Below are positions 39,461-49,026 of a stretch of 64,000 nucleotides of DNA, piece by piece. Position numbers and translations under genes: made by a program. The notes below the pieces were generated by a model. It ran no database searches. It was not told the origin of the DNA and saw nothing but the letters and a program-made list of their open reading frames with translations. This stretch comes from Candidatus Borrelia undatumii. Its GTDB lineage: Bacteria > Spirochaetota > Spirochaetia > Borreliales > Borreliaceae. Location: contig NZ_CP086555.2 of NCBI RefSeq assembly GCF_020882015.2, positions 1-64,000 on the forward strand, read 5' to 3'. How positions within the stretch are numbered: the first letter of the stretch is position 1; each line of letters starts with the position of its first letter.

Positions 39461-39532
39461 GCGTCCTTCGTATAATGGCTATTACCTTAGCCTTCCAAGC
39501 TAATGATGTCGGTTCGATTCCGATAGGACGCT
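39461..39532 (+). tRNA. tRNA-Gly (anticodon TCC)
   Basis: The 72-nt gene folds as a standard cloverleaf. The 7-bp acceptor stem pairs GCGTCCT with AGGACGC. The anticodon stem TTAGC/GCTAA encloses loop CTTCCAA, giving anticodon TCC. The T arm contains GGTTCGATTCC. Discriminator is T at 39532 and CCA is not encoded. It faces the tmRNA gene across only 11 bp. Confidence 0.95.
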
Positions 39533-39543
39533 TAGCCCCAGTA

Positions 39544-39901
39544 TGGAGGTGGCGGGATTTGAACCCGCGTCCTAAAGGAGATGGCGTGAGTCTCTACAAG
39601 CTTAGCCGGTGTTTTACTGAGTAAAAAGACGGGGACACCAGCGAACCATCAATTTACTTTCAAGTTAAAAGTCCCTAAAGACGCACTTGAGACATCGTTA
39701 GGCAAGCTTTGATGCTCTTGAGAAGTATAAGCTGAACCTCAAAGCAAAATCCAACAAAACTCCCTGCTAACCTAAGCAGCCATTACAAGATTTGAACTTG
39801 CAAAGTTACTATTTTTTGCATTTATTAAAGAAGTTTTAAGAGATTCACTCTGCCTGCAACCCATACCACCAAACCTTTTAGTCAAAATCCAAAACACCCC
39901 C
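39544..39901 (-). ncRNA. ssrA: transfer-messenger RNA (tmRNA)
   Basis: The 5' end GGGGGUG (39895-39901) pairs with the 3' CACCUCC (39545-39551), followed by discriminator A. The TTCAAATC-containing T arm lies at the 3' end, and CCA is not encoded. The internal tag frame (39772-39819) reads A-K-N-S-N-F-A-S-S-N-L-V-M-A-A then TAG, close to the B. burgdorferi tag as I remember it. SmpB is encoded at 26246-26695. It rescues stalled ribosomes and marks incomplete proteins for proteolysis. Confidence 0.96.
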
Positions 39902-39919
39902 GTTAGCACTTCGTTGAAG

Positions 39920-39948
39920 ATTATAATATAAACGCAATAAAAAAGCAA
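39920..39948 (-). promoter_or_regulatory. tmRNA promoter
   Basis: On the minus strand, -35 TTGCTT (39943-39948), a 17-bp spacer, and -10 TATAAT (39920-39925), 18 bp upstream of the mature 5' end, leaving a short leader for RNase P removal. Confidence 0.7.
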
Positions 39949-40021
39949 AATATTTACTTGAAAAAACTTCCAAAGTTTTATAGCCATTGTATAATAGATT
40001 ACCAGAAGTAACGGGGGTATC

Positions 40022-40705
40022 TTGAGTAACGAAGCTGTATGGTTTATTATGTTGGTCTGCACTTATTCGATCCTAATTGCCGTATACAAGTTTTTTGGAA
40101 AAAAGGGTTTGTTTGTGTGGGTGACATCGTCTGTGGCTATTGCTAACATTCAAGTTTTAAAGCAAGTTACGCTGTTTAGTCTTAATGCTACCCTTGGCAA
40201 TATTATTTATGCATCCACCTATATTGCGACCGATATTTTGTCAGAATTTTATGGGCGTCAAGTTTCAAAAAAAGCAGTCTACATTGGATTTATAAGTTTC
40301 ATGGCTTTTGCTACAATCACGAATATTCAACTTTATTTTTCACCAAACAAGCTTGATGTACATTTCAACAGCCTACAAAGCATTTTCTCTTCAATTCCAA
40401 TTTTATTGGCTGCATCAACAACAGCATATGTGCTATCTCAATTAAACGACGTTCACCTGTACCAAATCATTAAAAATAAATATCCGAAGTTTCTATTCAT
40501 GAGAAGTAGTGTATCGACCCTAGTGAGTGAGTTAATAGATACAGTAGTATTCGTGAGTATTGCAACGTATTTCAACATATTTCCAAAGGAAGCTTGTTTT
40601 GAAATAGCGTTTTCCACATACGTAATCAAGGCATCTGCTGGGTTATTGGGTTCTCCATTCATTTATGCCGCAAAGCTTGTATCGCAACAAAAGAAAATAC
40701 GATGA
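40022..40705 (+). CDS. VUT family (YhhQ-like) transporter, putative queuosine-precursor importer
   Basis: A 227-residue inner-membrane protein with about six helices and family features: IANIQVLKQVTLF, then TDILSEFYGRQVSKKAVYIGF, and ELIDTVVFVSIA near the C-terminus. E. coli YhhQ imports queuosine precursors, and queA in this window makes that plausible; the substrate is inferred. The start is TTG at 40022, with GGGGG nine bases upstream. A TATAAT lies at 39990-39995. The first 250 bp are G-rich, then composition flips to C-rich. It corresponds to BB_0048/0049. Confidence 0.82.
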   Translation: MSNEAVWFIMLVCTYSILIAVYKFFGKKGLFVWVTSSVAIANIQVLKQVTLFSLNATLGNIIYASTYIATDILSEFYGRQVSKKAVYIGFISFMAFATITNIQLYFSPNKLDVHFNSLQSIFSSIPILLAASTTAYVLSQLNDVHLYQIIKNKYPKFLFMRSSVSTLVSELIDTVVFVSIATYFNIFPKEACFEIAFSTYVIKASAGLLGSPFIYAAKLVSQQKKIR

Positions 40706-40716
40706 TAATTATTTGC

Positions 40717-40745
40717 TTAACTATTGGCTGCTAATTTGCTATAAT
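40717..40745 (+). promoter_or_regulatory. promoter of the second VUT-type gene
   Basis: -35-like TTAACT (40717-40722), a 17-bp spacer, and -10 TATAAT (40740-40745). The ATG at 40756 is only 10 bp beyond the -10, so the transcript would be nearly leaderless. Confidence 0.55.
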
Positions 40746-40755
40746 TGACGCATCT

Positions 40756-41442
40756 ATGGCAGACCTCCTTCTATGGGCATTCTTGTTGTTATCTGTGTAT
40801 CTGTATCTGACGATATTTTACTATCTGTTCGGAAGATCTGGTCTTTTTTGCTTCACTGCTATTACTACAATACTTTCAAAAATTCTTATACTAAAGAGGG
40901 TGGTTATATTTGATCAAACTGTCAACCTAACGATAATAACATTCTTGTCAATCCTTTTTGCTCTTAATTTGATCACAGAAAAATATAATGCTAAATCGGC
41001 CGCAAAATGCGCAACTCTGGGTTTATTCATAAATGTGACTTTCGTACTAATGATTAATTTTACATTAGCTTTTCAACACAACTCGTTTGACACTTCGAAT
41101 ATACACCTTAAAATATTGTTCTACAACACGGCATATACTACAACAACTGTCGTTGGTACTTATATCATATACATATGTCAGTATGTGAATATATATGTGT
41201 ATACTGCAATAAAACAGAAAAACATAAAAGCAAAGTGGGCGAAGCACAACCTAACTAGATTGACTACCTCATTGATGGCTTATGGGCTAATTGAAGTTTC
41301 CACGTACATGATTTCACATTTAAATCACGATTACAATATTGATTTTAATATAAAAGGCTCTTGGGTTTTTGTCCTGATGATAATGATAATAGATTCTTTC
41401 ATCTATTATCTTTTGACTTCTCTTAAAGTACAAGAGGCTTAA
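40756..41442 (+). CDS. diverged VUT family transporter paralogue
   Basis: A 228-residue membrane protein with six or so hydrophobic segments. It aligns by eye with the preceding gene: LFYYLFGRSGLFCFTAI, ILSKILILKRVVIF and NLITEKYNAKSAAKCATLG match the neighbour's FGKKGLFVWV, IANIQVLKQVTLF and DILSEFYGRQVSKKA. It looks like a tandem duplicate that has diverged strongly, possibly toward another substrate. No ribosome binding site is seen; a -10 lies 10 bp upstream. Confidence 0.72.
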   Translation: MADLLLWAFLLLSVYLYLTIFYYLFGRSGLFCFTAITTILSKILILKRVVIFDQTVNLTIITFLSILFALNLITEKYNAKSAAKCATLGLFINVTFVLMINFTLAFQHNSFDTSNIHLKILFYNTAYTTTTVVGTYIIYICQYVNIYVYTAIKQKNIKAKWAKHNLTRLTTSLMAYGLIEVSTYMISHLNHDYNIDFNIKGSWVFVLMIMIIDSFIYYLLTSLKVQEA

Positions 41443-41544
41443 CTTGTATATTCTTCAGTGATTCTTCGCACAATTAAACATGAAATCTGGTCTGGGTGAT
41501 AAAAATAAAATCAAGGTAGTATTTTTGAAAATAAACTATTTTTA

Positions 41545-41550
41545 TATAAT
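41545..41550 (+). promoter_or_regulatory. ung -10 element
   Basis: TATAAT seven bases upstream of the ung ATG implies a leaderless or nearly leaderless mRNA. A TTGAAA at 41525-41530 is spaced only 14 bp away, so the -35 is uncertain. Confidence 0.5.
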
Positions 41551-41557
41551 AGTAAAA

Positions 41558-42229
41558 ATGCGGGTAAAAATCGAAAAATCTTGGATGGAAATACTAAAGG
41601 ATGAATTTAACAAAGCATATTTTAGAGAACTTGTAAGCTTCATAAAGAATGAATACAAAACAAAAGAGGGAAAAATATTTCCTCCTCCGGGCCTTATATT
41701 TAATGCTTTCGATTCTTTACCATTTAAAAATATAAAAGTTGTTATTCTTGGCCAGGATCCGTATCATGGAAAAGGACAAGCTAACGGATTAGCTTTTTCT
41801 GTGAATTCAGACATTAAGATACCTCCATCACTACAAAACATATTCAAAGAAATAGAAAGAAACTTAAAAATAAAAACTATTCCAAGTGGAGACTTAAAAA
41901 GATGGGCTACTCAGGGCGTTTTTTTATTAAACTCAATACTAACAGTGGAGGAAGGGCTCCCTTCATCTCACAAAGAAATAGGATGGGAAATCTTTACAAA
42001 CGAGGTAATAAGAACTATCTCAACAAGTCTGGATAACATTGTATTTATGCTGTGGGGTAGCTTCGCAAGGGGGAAAAAAAGTTTGATCAACACAGCAAAA
42101 CATTTAATCCTTGAAACAAGCCACCCGTCTCCCTATTCCGCAAACAACGGGTTCTTGGGCTCAAACCACTTCAACCAAGCCCTAGAATACCTTAAAAAAA
42201 ACAACAAAACCCCAATAGACTTTCAGTAA
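41558..42229 (+). CDS. ung: uracil-DNA glycosylase
   Basis: Removes uracil from DNA in base excision repair. The ATG at 41558 gives 223 residues, the normal size. The water-activating loop GQDPYHG has D67, and the minor-groove loop HPSPYSA lies near 190. An in-frame ATG at 41480 would add 26 atypical residues upstream of a TATAAT and is rejected. The stop codon lies inside an 18-bp tandem duplication. It corresponds to BB_0053. Confidence 0.95.
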   Translation: MRVKIEKSWMEILKDEFNKAYFRELVSFIKNEYKTKEGKIFPPPGLIFNAFDSLPFKNIKVVILGQDPYHGKGQANGLAFSVNSDIKIPPSLQNIFKEIERNLKIKTIPSGDLKRWATQGVFLLNSILTVEEGLPSSHKEIGWEIFTNEVIRTISTSLDNIVFMLWGSFARGKKSLINTAKHLILETSHPSPYSANNGFLGSNHFNQALEYLKKNNKTPIDFQ

Positions 42230-42259
42230 CAACTCTTCTGGCAGTAACAACTCTTCTGG
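42224..42259. repeat. perfect 18-bp tandem duplication spanning the ung stop
   Basis: CAGTAACAACTCTTCTGG occurs at 42224-42241 and again at 42242-42259 without a mismatch. The first copy includes the last ung codon and its TAA. It looks like a recent slippage duplication. Confidence 0.9.
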
Positions 42260-42315
42260 GGTCTAAAGCCAACTTATTAAACATTAAAAATGGACAAACC
42301 ATCCGGATGGCGATG

Positions 42316-42666
42316 TCAGTCCTCTCTCTGCAAAGCCTTTTTATCATCTTCTTCACCCTCTCTTACGTCATCACCCCAAAACCGTGAACTTTTTTCATTT
42401 ATCTTGACATCTTTCAACAAACTGTCATCAACCCTTTTCGTATTAATAAAGGACAATGTAACAACAAATATAAAAAAAAGCGCAATAAAAAATCCTGTAA
42501 TCTTTATGGCAACATTCGAAGATTTGGCTCCAAAAATAGAAGAGCTTCCCCCACCAAACACCCCCCCAATACCATCACCCTGCTCATCTTGAAACAAAAC
42601 CAAAAGAATAATCGCAAAAGAAGTTACAATAAAAAAAACAAACATTAAAAATCGAAAAAATTCCAA
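42316..42666 (-). CDS. secG: preprotein translocase subunit SecG
   Basis: Small SecYEG subunit that assists SecA-driven export. The 116-residue protein has two transmembrane helices (about 6-24 and 52-70) joined by the glycine/serine-rich loop GIGGVFGGGSSSIFG, the family hallmark. A charged cytosolic C-terminal tail follows. It is last in the gap-pgk-tpiA-secG unit, 1 bp after tpiA. It corresponds to BB_0054. Confidence 0.93.
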   Translation of the reverse strand: MEFFRFLMFVFFIVTSFAIILLVLFQDEQGDGIGGVFGGGSSSIFGAKSSNVAIKITGFFIALFFIFVVTLSFINTKRVDDSLLKDVKINEKSSRFWGDDVREGEEDDKKALQRED

Positions 42667-42667
42667 A

Positions 42668-43450
42668 TTAACCCTCTCTACTCAACCGCCCAGCTACTTT
42701 ATTAACTATACTTAAAAAAGAATCAGCCTTTAAAGACGCCCCGCCAATTAATGCTCCGTCAATATCTTCCTCCCCCATAAGTCCCTCTACATTATCCAAA
42801 TTAACAGAACCACCATATTGGATTATAATATTATTAGCCGCTATTCTAGAATACATCCTCTCGATCTCAAGCCTAACCGCCTTGTGAACTTCCTGCGCCT
42901 CCTCTTTTGTTGCAGTTCTACCGGTTCCAATTGCCCACACGGGTTCATAAGCTAAAACTACTCTTCCGAGCTCAGATTCAGGCACAGAAGATATTCCCTT
43001 TCTAACTTGACTTAAAACAACATCCAAAGTCCTACCTCCTTCCCTCTCCTCAAGGGTTTCCCCGACACAAAGAATTAAATACTTAAACGGATGCCTGAGC
43101 CCCGTAAGAACCTTTTTATTCACTATCTCATCCGTTTCTCCAAGATAAGTCCTACATTCAGAATGACCAAGTATTACACAATCGACTCCAAATTCCAAGA
43201 GCATAGAAGGCGAAATTTCTCCGGTTTTAGCCCCAACATCTTCATAAGACATGTTTTGCGCTCCAAGAAGAACACCGCTTCCCCTGACAACACCACAAAC
43301 TTTACAAAGAGACGTAAACGGAGGTGCTATCATGACTACAACATCATCCTTAATATGTCGCATACCATTTACAATACGCTCAGAAACACCCAAAGCCTCT
43401 ACACTAGTGTAGTGCATCTTCCAGTTTCCCGCTAAAAATACCTTTCTCAT
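42668..43450 (-). CDS. tpiA: triosephosphate isomerase
   Basis: Interconverts dihydroxyacetone phosphate and glyceraldehyde-3-phosphate. The 260-residue TIM barrel has the catalytic lysine in AGNWKMH (K11), the histidine in ILGHSECR, the glutamate in [11 protein letters not shown], and the phosphate loop QYGGSVN. It starts 2 bp after pgk. It corresponds to BB_0055. Confidence 0.97.
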   Translation of the reverse strand: MRKVFLAGNWKMHYTSVEALGVSERIVNGMRHIKDDVVVMIAPPFTSLCKVCGVVRGSGVLLGAQNMSYEDVGAKTGEISPSMLLEFGVDCVILGHSECRTYLGETDEIVNKKVLTGLRHPFKYLILCVGETLEEREGGRTLDVVLSQVRKGISSVPESELGRVVLAYEPVWAIGTGRTATKEEAQEVHKAVRLEIERMYSRIAANNIIIQYGGSVNLDNVEGLMGEEDIDGALIGGASLKADSFLSIVNKVAGRLSREG

Positions 43451-43452
43451 AC

Positions 43453-44634
43453 CTATTTCTCCAATACCTTTATACCCGGTAAAATCTTCCCCTCAAGATA
43501 CTCAAGAGAAGCCCCGCCCCCTGTTGAAACATGAGTTATCTTTTCAGCTAAATTAAATTTATTAACAGCCGCTACAGAATCTCCCCCGCCAACAACCGTA
43601 ACCCCAGGACAATTTGCTACAAAATTAGCAACCCTAGCCGTTCCTTTAGAAAAAGAATCGAACTCAAAAACTCCAAGAGGTCCATTCCAAATTACAGTCC
43701 TTGCACTTCCCAGAACACTCTCAATTTCTCCTAACGTCTTATCACCAATATCCATCCCAATCTTGCCATCAGGTATATCAATAGTATCAACATACTCAGG
43801 TCTAGAGTCAGCCCTAAATTCACTCGCAACAACATGGTCAAGTGGCAAAATAATCCTCACATTCAAGTCCTTGGCCTTCTTTAAAAAAGAAGTAGCTATA
43901 TCAACACAACCGCCCTCTAAAAGAGAGTTCCCAATAGAATGTCCTTCTACCCTCAAAAAGGTATAAGCCATGCCCCCCCCAATTACCATCACATCTGATT
44001 TTGGCAAAAGAGACTCCAAAACCCCAATTTTAGAAGAAACCTTTGAACCCCCAATTATTGAAACAAACGAAGCCTCGGGACTCCTCAAAATCTTACCCAA
44101 AAATTTATCTTCTCTTTCCATTAAAAATCCACCAACGGCCGGCAAATAAGCCGCAACCCCCGCAGTAGATGCGTGAGCCCTGTGAGCGGTCCCGAAAGCA
44201 TCATTCACGAAAACATCTCCATTCTGAGATAATTTTTCGGCAAACTCGCTGTCATTTTGCTCTTCCTCCCTATAAAACCTCAAATTTTCAAGTAAAACAA
44301 CATCCCCATTCTTCATAAACGAAATAGCATTAACCACATCACTGCCCACACAATCAGAAAGAATCTTAACCTCCTGCCCCAACAACTCCGATAATCTAGC
44401 AGCAACAGGTTCAAGAGAATACTTAAGATCCCTAGCCCCATCTGGCCTGCCCAAATGGCTCATAAGAACAACTCTAGCTCCATGAGCCTTAAGATATTCT
44501 ATAGTAGGCATCGCTGCTTTAATCCTAGTATCATCACCAATGCTCCCATCTCTTAATGGGACATTGAAATCGCACCTTACCAGGGCCCGTTTACCCAAAA
44601 AGTCAAAATCCTTTATCGTTCTTATTGACACCAA
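43453..44634 (-). CDS. pgk: phosphoglycerate kinase
   Basis: Generates ATP from 1,3-bisphosphoglycerate. The 393-residue two-domain protein has the N-terminal signature RCDFNVPL, the hinge region [12 protein letters not shown], and the nucleotide-binding GGGDSVAAV near the C-terminus. It lies between gap (29-bp gap) and tpiA (2 bp). It corresponds to BB_0056. Confidence 0.97.
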   Translation of the reverse strand: MVSIRTIKDFDFLGKRALVRCDFNVPLRDGSIGDDTRIKAAMPTIEYLKAHGARVVLMSHLGRPDGARDLKYSLEPVAARLSELLGQEVKILSDCVGSDVVNAISFMKNGDVVLLENLRFYREEEQNDSEFAEKLSQNGDVFVNDAFGTAHRAHASTAGVAAYLPAVGGFLMEREDKFLGKILRSPEASFVSIIGGSKVSSKIGVLESLLPKSDVMVIGGGMAYTFLRVEGHSIGNSLLEGGCVDIATSFLKKAKDLNVRIILPLDHVVASEFRADSRPEYVDTIDIPDGKIGMDIGDKTLGEIESVLGSARTVIWNGPLGVFEFDSFSKGTARVANFVANCPGVTVVGGGDSVAAVNKFNLAEKITHVSTGGGASLEYLEGKILPGIKVLEK

Positions 44635-44663
44635 TACAACCCCCCACCCACAACTATTTATAT

Positions 44664-45671
44664 TTATTTAACTAATCTCTGCGCAAGGTCAACTACTCTT
44701 GTAGAGTATCCAAACTCATTGTCATACCATGAAAGCACTTTAACAAAACCATTCGCTAAAACCATTGTCTCAAGACCATCAACTATTGAAGAGTGAGAAT
44801 TCCCCTTAATATCTGAAGATACTATAGGATCTTCCGTATACCCCAAAATACCACTAAGCTCTCTAGTATCAGACGCTCTCTTAAGAGTAGAATTTATCTC
44901 CTCTTTCGTAACATCTTTTTTCTTAAGCTGCACTGTAAGGTCAACAATTGAACCTGTCGGAACAGGAACTCTCATCGAAGTACCATTAAGCTTCCCCTTA
45001 AGTTCGGGCAAGACAAGACCAACAGCTCTAGCAGCACCTGTTGAAGTAGGAATGATAGATAAAGCCCCTGCTCTCGCTCGTCTGAGATCAGAATGCGGAA
45101 GGTCAAGAATCTTTTGATCGTTAGTATAAGCATGAACAGTAGTCATAAGTCCCTGTTCAATCCCAAAAGCTTCATGAAGTACTTTAGCAAGAGGAGCAAG
45201 ACAGTTTGTTGTGCATGAAGCATTGGAAACAGCCTTCAAATCAGCACTAATGTCATGGTCATTCACACCAAGCACGATCGTCTTAATTTCATCCTTAGCA
45301 GGAACTGTCAAAATCACCTTCCTAGCCCCAGCATGCTCAACATGATCAATATATCCACCCCTATCACCTGCTGCTGTTGAGAAAACACCAGTTGACTCAA
45401 TTACAACATCAACTTCAAGTTTTCCCCAAGGAAGGTTCTTCGGATCTCTCTCAGCAATAATCTTTATCTCCTTACCGTCCACTACAACTGCCCCCTCTTT
45501 CGCTTCAACCTTCCTATTGTATACCCCAAAAGTTGAGTCATATTTTAAAAGGTGAGCAAGTGTCTTAGGATCAGTCAAATCGTTTATGGCAACGATTTCA
45601 ATCCCCCTTTCAAAAGCAATCTTGAAAACGTTTCTACCTATACGCCCAAAGCCATTAATAGCCAACTTCAT
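44664..45671 (-). CDS. gap: glyceraldehyde-3-phosphate dehydrogenase
   Basis: Oxidises glyceraldehyde-3-phosphate with NAD in glycolysis. The 335-residue protein has the Rossmann motif [12 protein letters not shown] and the catalytic cysteine in [13 protein letters not shown]. The start is the ATG at 45669-45671, preceded by GGAGG with 5-bp spacing; an ATG four codons earlier overlaps that site. It has its own strong promoter and leads gap-pgk-tpiA-secG. It corresponds to BB_0057. Confidence 0.97.
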   Translation of the reverse strand: MKLAINGFGRIGRNVFKIAFERGIEIVAINDLTDPKTLAHLLKYDSTFGVYNRKVEAKEGAVVVDGKEIKIIAERDPKNLPWGKLEVDVVIESTGVFSTAAGDRGGYIDHVEHAGARKVILTVPAKDEIKTIVLGVNDHDISADLKAVSNASCTTNCLAPLAKVLHEAFGIEQGLMTTVHAYTNDQKILDLPHSDLRRARAGALSIIPTSTGAARAVGLVLPELKGKLNGTSMRVPVPTGSIVDLTVQLKKKDVTKEEINSTLKRASDTRELSGILGYTEDPIVSSDIKGNSHSSIVDGLETMVLANGFVKVLSWYDNEFGYSTRVVDLAQRLVK

Positions 45672-45711
45672 ACAAACCTCCATATTCTTATACCACTACT
45701 AGAATTATTAA

Positions 45712-45740
45712 ATCATAAATTAATTAATAGCAAGTGTCAA
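45712..45740 (-). promoter_or_regulatory. gap operon promoter
   Basis: On the minus strand, consensus -35 TTGACA (45735-45740), a 17-bp spacer, and -10 TATGAT (45712-45717). The -35 overlaps the stop codon of the upstream TPR gene. Confidence 0.75.
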
Positions 45741-47719
45741 ACTATTTTTATGAAAACCGTATATCCCTCCTGAATATGGTCCCTTAAAAAATTAGAAGAT
45801 TTCAAAACTCCCCTAGAGATATAATCGCCCACTTCTTCGATCAAAATTTCACCAAGAACATCCGATTTATCATAACTAATAAAACCAGAGCTATCATTAT
45901 CATGTCTTAAAGCCCCTTCCTTGAGAACCAAAAATATATCGTCCTTTTTAACATCGTTCACGCGCCCCAAATTAATAAGGGCATCCTCCTTTCTAATTTT
46001 AAGTATCTTCCCTTTTTTAGGTAAATAATTATTAAAATCCCTAGAAAAAGAACTTAAAATTTCACTCAAATAGAGAACTCCTCCCGAATTATAATTAAAA
46101 GTACCAACCTTAACACCTGTTCTACCCGAATAAACATCAACCCCTAGCTTGGCCGAATTCTTAAAAATATCCACGTCAAGATCAAAGACCAAAAATAGGT
46201 CAAGATCATTACTCCTTGCGTAAGAAAACCCTTCAGAAAAGCTGCTTATTAAGTAGTCCTTATTTTTACTATGATCAAAGTTATAATTCACCACTTCTAT
46301 AGCCAGATTGCGCTCAATTATCCGCTCAGCATACCTCAAAATCAACCCATTTGCCCCAAAGACTTTATTCTCATTCTGAGTAAAAATACCCACTTTATAA
46401 ACCGTCCGATCATCATAAAGCTTATTTAAATCACCAATCGTCCTATATCCATACCTAAAAAACAAAGAACTTCTAATATCAAATGAAACCGTATCAAAAA
46501 AGTCCAAGATTCTAGGATCCAAAACATTTCTCTGATTTGCCAAGTAATAAAGTTCCTCATAAGCCATAATATCTAATTTTAGCAGTTTATAGATTTTCGC
46601 TAGCAAAAATCTAGCACTATCATTATCAGGATAAATATCAACAGCATTTTTTGCATTAAAAACTGCATCATCCAAATTTAAATTCTTAAAAGCTTTAAAC
46701 CCTTCTCTTTCATACCGCTTAGAAATTTCCGTATTAATATTGTTGTCCTGAACAAAGCTTCTAAAGTTAGATACAAAAAAACCCTCCCCCAGAGCAATAT
46801 CATAAAACTCTAAGTCTTTTTTCATATCTCTAGCTTTTTCCAAATTTAAAATTGCCCTGCCAAACTCCCCAAGTTTTAAACAAGAATAACCAAGTAAGTA
46901 ATAAAGCTCATCAATATTCTTATCAACAAGTATTGCCTTTTGGAGGGCATCTACTGCATCTTCGTATTTAGACTGATAAAGATAAACAAGTGCAAGCAGG
47001 CGGTAGGCGTCAACAAAACCAAAATCTTTATAAGTGGTTCCTACCAACATTAAATAATTTTGAGCATATTTCTCCGCCACCCCTAAGTTTTGAGTAACAA
47101 CATAAAATTCCGCAACCCTCTTATGAAAATCTGGAAAAGAATTAAAATTCCCCCTAACCTTGTTAATCAAATGCTGAGCCTTATCTCTCATGTCTAATTT
47201 CTCATAAATATTCATAAGACGCTCAAAGGCATCGTAATTTGTATGCCCATAGTCAAAAACTGAAAGGTAATAATTAGCAGCTGCAACAAGCAGCCCCTCT
47301 TCTTCAAAGATCGAAGCAAGTCCCACTAAAGCATCAACATTGTTTCTTTGCTTAAGAAGAACTTCAGTGTAAAATTTTTTAGCTTGATCAGTTCTTTTAT
47401 TTTTAAGTAATATACTCGCATAAAGAATCTTATATTCAGTATCACCATTTGACATTTTGTGGGCTTTTTCTATAAAAAACTGAGCCTGGCTATATATTTT
47501 CAGCAAATAATAAATCTCAGCAATAAGCTTATATGCATCATAATAATCAGGATTTATCTTGACAGCCTCAAGGAGTTCGTCAATCGCATCATAATACCTT
47601 TGCACAAGGTAATACTCATGTGCCCTTTGGTAATATTCAACCGCCGTTACAGAACCTACCAAATTCCCAAAACTTAAATTCAAAATTAGAATAAAGCTCA
47701 AAAATCGACTCAAACTCAC
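45737..47719 (-). CDS. secreted TPR-repeat protein
   Basis: The 660-residue protein has a signal peptide (about 1-22). An array of roughly nine tetratricopeptide repeats follows (about 25-400; for example EYYQRAHEYYLVQRYYDAIDE style units). The C-terminal 240 residues form a mixed alpha/beta domain resembling periplasmic ligand-binding folds. It is probably a periplasmic or surface scaffold; function unknown. Its start overlaps the CorC-like gene by 4 bp. It corresponds to BB_0058. Confidence 0.78.
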   Translation of the reverse strand: MSLSRFLSFILILNLSFGNLVGSVTAVEYYQRAHEYYLVQRYYDAIDELLEAVKINPDYYDAYKLIAEIYYLLKIYSQAQFFIEKAHKMSNGDTEYKILYASILLKNKRTDQAKKFYTEVLLKQRNNVDALVGLASIFEEEGLLVAAANYYLSVFDYGHTNYDAFERLMNIYEKLDMRDKAQHLINKVRGNFNSFPDFHKRVAEFYVVTQNLGVAEKYAQNYLMLVGTTYKDFGFVDAYRLLALVYLYQSKYEDAVDALQKAILVDKNIDELYYLLGYSCLKLGEFGRAILNLEKARDMKKDLEFYDIALGEGFFVSNFRSFVQDNNINTEISKRYEREGFKAFKNLNLDDAVFNAKNAVDIYPDNDSARFLLAKIYKLLKLDIMAYEELYYLANQRNVLDPRILDFFDTVSFDIRSSLFFRYGYRTIGDLNKLYDDRTVYKVGIFTQNENKVFGANGLILRYAERIIERNLAIEVVNYNFDHSKNKDYLISSFSEGFSYARSNDLDLFLVFDLDVDIFKNSAKLGVDVYSGRTGVKVGTFNYNSGGVLYLSEILSSFSRDFNNYLPKKGKILKIRKEDALINLGRVNDVKKDDIFLVLKEGALRHDNDSSGFISYDKSDVLGEILIEEVGDYISRGVLKSSNFLRDHIQEGYTVFIKIV

Positions 47720-48495
47720 AACGCTTCCCTCTGGGAAATCCTTATCACCTTAATGTTCCTTTGGTGCATACTTTTAATAGTAAACGTCAAGTCATTGTAC
47801 TCTATTTTTTCATTTTTCAAAGGAATTCTTCCAAACAAGTCATACACAAAGCCACCAAGAGTGTCAAAATCTCCTTCCGGAAGACTCAATCCAAGTTTTT
47901 CATTTAAATCTTCTATCAAAACTCTAGCAGTACAGAGGTAACTACCATCATCAAGAGAAACTATTTCGTCAAGCTCATTATCAAATTCATCTTGGATATC
48001 CCCAACAATTTCCTCAAGAATATCTTCAAGAGTAACAAGCCCCGAAACTCCTCCATACTCATCGACAACAATGGCAATATGCACGTGATTTTCCTGAAAT
48101 TCCTTCAAAAGAGAATCAATTTTCTTGCTCTCTGGCACAAACATCACCTTACGCATAATTTCTTTTAAATCAATTTCATAAAAATCCTTCTTACACATAT
48201 GAAAAAGGATATCCTTGGTATGAATTACCCCAATAATATCATCAATCGTTTCCTTATAAACAGGAAATCTTGAGTGATTACTAGATGTTACAACCTTCAA
48301 AACCTCGTCCTTACTCCCAAAATAATCAACAAAGACCACACTTATCCTTGGAATCATGATTTCCTTAACAATAGTTCTCTTAAGCGAACTAAAATTGTTT
48401 ATCAAAGAAGTCTCAAACCTAGACCTTTCTTCACTATCCCCATCGGCACATCTCTTCCTCTTATTCTTAATGAAATTAAAAAAATTCAACATCAA
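47716..48495 (-). CDS. CorC/HlyC-like CBS-domain protein
   Basis: A 259-residue soluble protein with two CBS domains (about 45-165, including [12 protein letters not shown] and [32 protein letters not shown]) and a C-terminal CorC_HlyC domain ([18 protein letters not shown]). It is annotated hemolysin (tlyC) in B. burgdorferi. It lacks the DUF21 membrane domain, so a role with a divalent-cation transporter or envelope homeostasis is more likely than haemolysis. It overlaps ybeY and the TPR gene by 4 bp each. It corresponds to BB_0059. Confidence 0.88.
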   Translation of the reverse strand: MMLNFFNFIKNKRKRCADGDSEERSRFETSLINNFSSLKRTIVKEIMIPRISVVFVDYFGSKDEVLKVVTSSNHSRFPVYKETIDDIIGVIHTKDILFHMCKKDFYEIDLKEIMRKVMFVPESKKIDSLLKEFQENHVHIAIVVDEYGGVSGLVTLEDILEEIVGDIQDEFDNELDEIVSLDDGSYLCTARVLIEDLNEKLGLSLPEGDFDTLGGFVYDLFGRIPLKNEKIEYNDLTFTIKSMHQRNIKVIRISQREAL

Positions 48496-48971
48496 AACAC
48501 CCTTCTGGTTTGTCTTAAGACTTGCTCCTGGATAATTAACATCTCTTCCTTTTGAAAATCATTTGTTTTGTGATCGTATCCTATCAAATGCAGAATTCCA
48601 TGTATAGTAACGCGCTGAAGCTCATCGTACATTTCAACGCCAAATTCCAAAGCGCTAAGCCTCAAATACTCAAGAGATATCACAAGGTCGCCCTCTATCA
48701 CACGGCTCAGCCGACCACCCCCCTCCTCAAGATAATTAAAAGAAAGGACGTCAGTGGGTTCAAATCTTTGCCTAAACTCAATATTCAACTTTTGGATATA
48801 AGCATTACTACAAAGAACAACAGAAAGCTCAAACTCCCTAACGCAAAGACACTCCAGAACAGACAAGACAAAGCCGCGATAAACGTCCAAATATTCAAAC
48901 TCAACATCTTCCGCCCACAAATTCAAACCTTCATCTTCCACCTCATCACACCCTAAAATAACCATAACCAA
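48492..48971 (-). CDS. ybeY: endoribonuclease YbeY, 16S rRNA maturation factor
   Basis: A 159-residue metal-dependent RNase required for 16S rRNA 3' end maturation and ribosome quality control. The zinc motif HGxLHLxGYDH is complete near residues 127-137 ([11 protein letters not shown]). TDVLSFNY and GDLVIS are also conserved. It overlaps the CorC-like gene by 4 bp, the common ybeY-corC pairing. It corresponds to BB_0060. Confidence 0.94.
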   Translation of the reverse strand: MVMVILGCDEVEDEGLNLWAEDVEFEYLDVYRGFVLSVLECLCVREFELSVVLCSNAYIQKLNIEFRQRFEPTDVLSFNYLEEGGGRLSRVIEGDLVISLEYLRLSALEFGVEMYDELQRVTIHGILHLIGYDHKTNDFQKEEMLIIQEQVLRQTRRVF

Positions 48972-49026
48972 AAAGATATCATATAAACAGATGAAGTTCT
49001 CATTTCATAATCAACGCCATTTAAAA

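Noticed and set aside
39772..40062. A 96-codon open frame on the minus strand ending NLVMAA
   Set aside because: Its last 15 codons are the tmRNA tag and the rest is structural tmRNA plus upstream promoter DNA.
41480..41557. N-terminal extension of ung
   Set aside because: The added residues do not fit the family and a TATAAT lies within the extension just ahead of the ATG at 41558.
47716..48495. Haemolysin assignment for the CBS-domain protein
   Set aside because: The domain content is CorC/CBS; haemolysis is a legacy name without sequence support.
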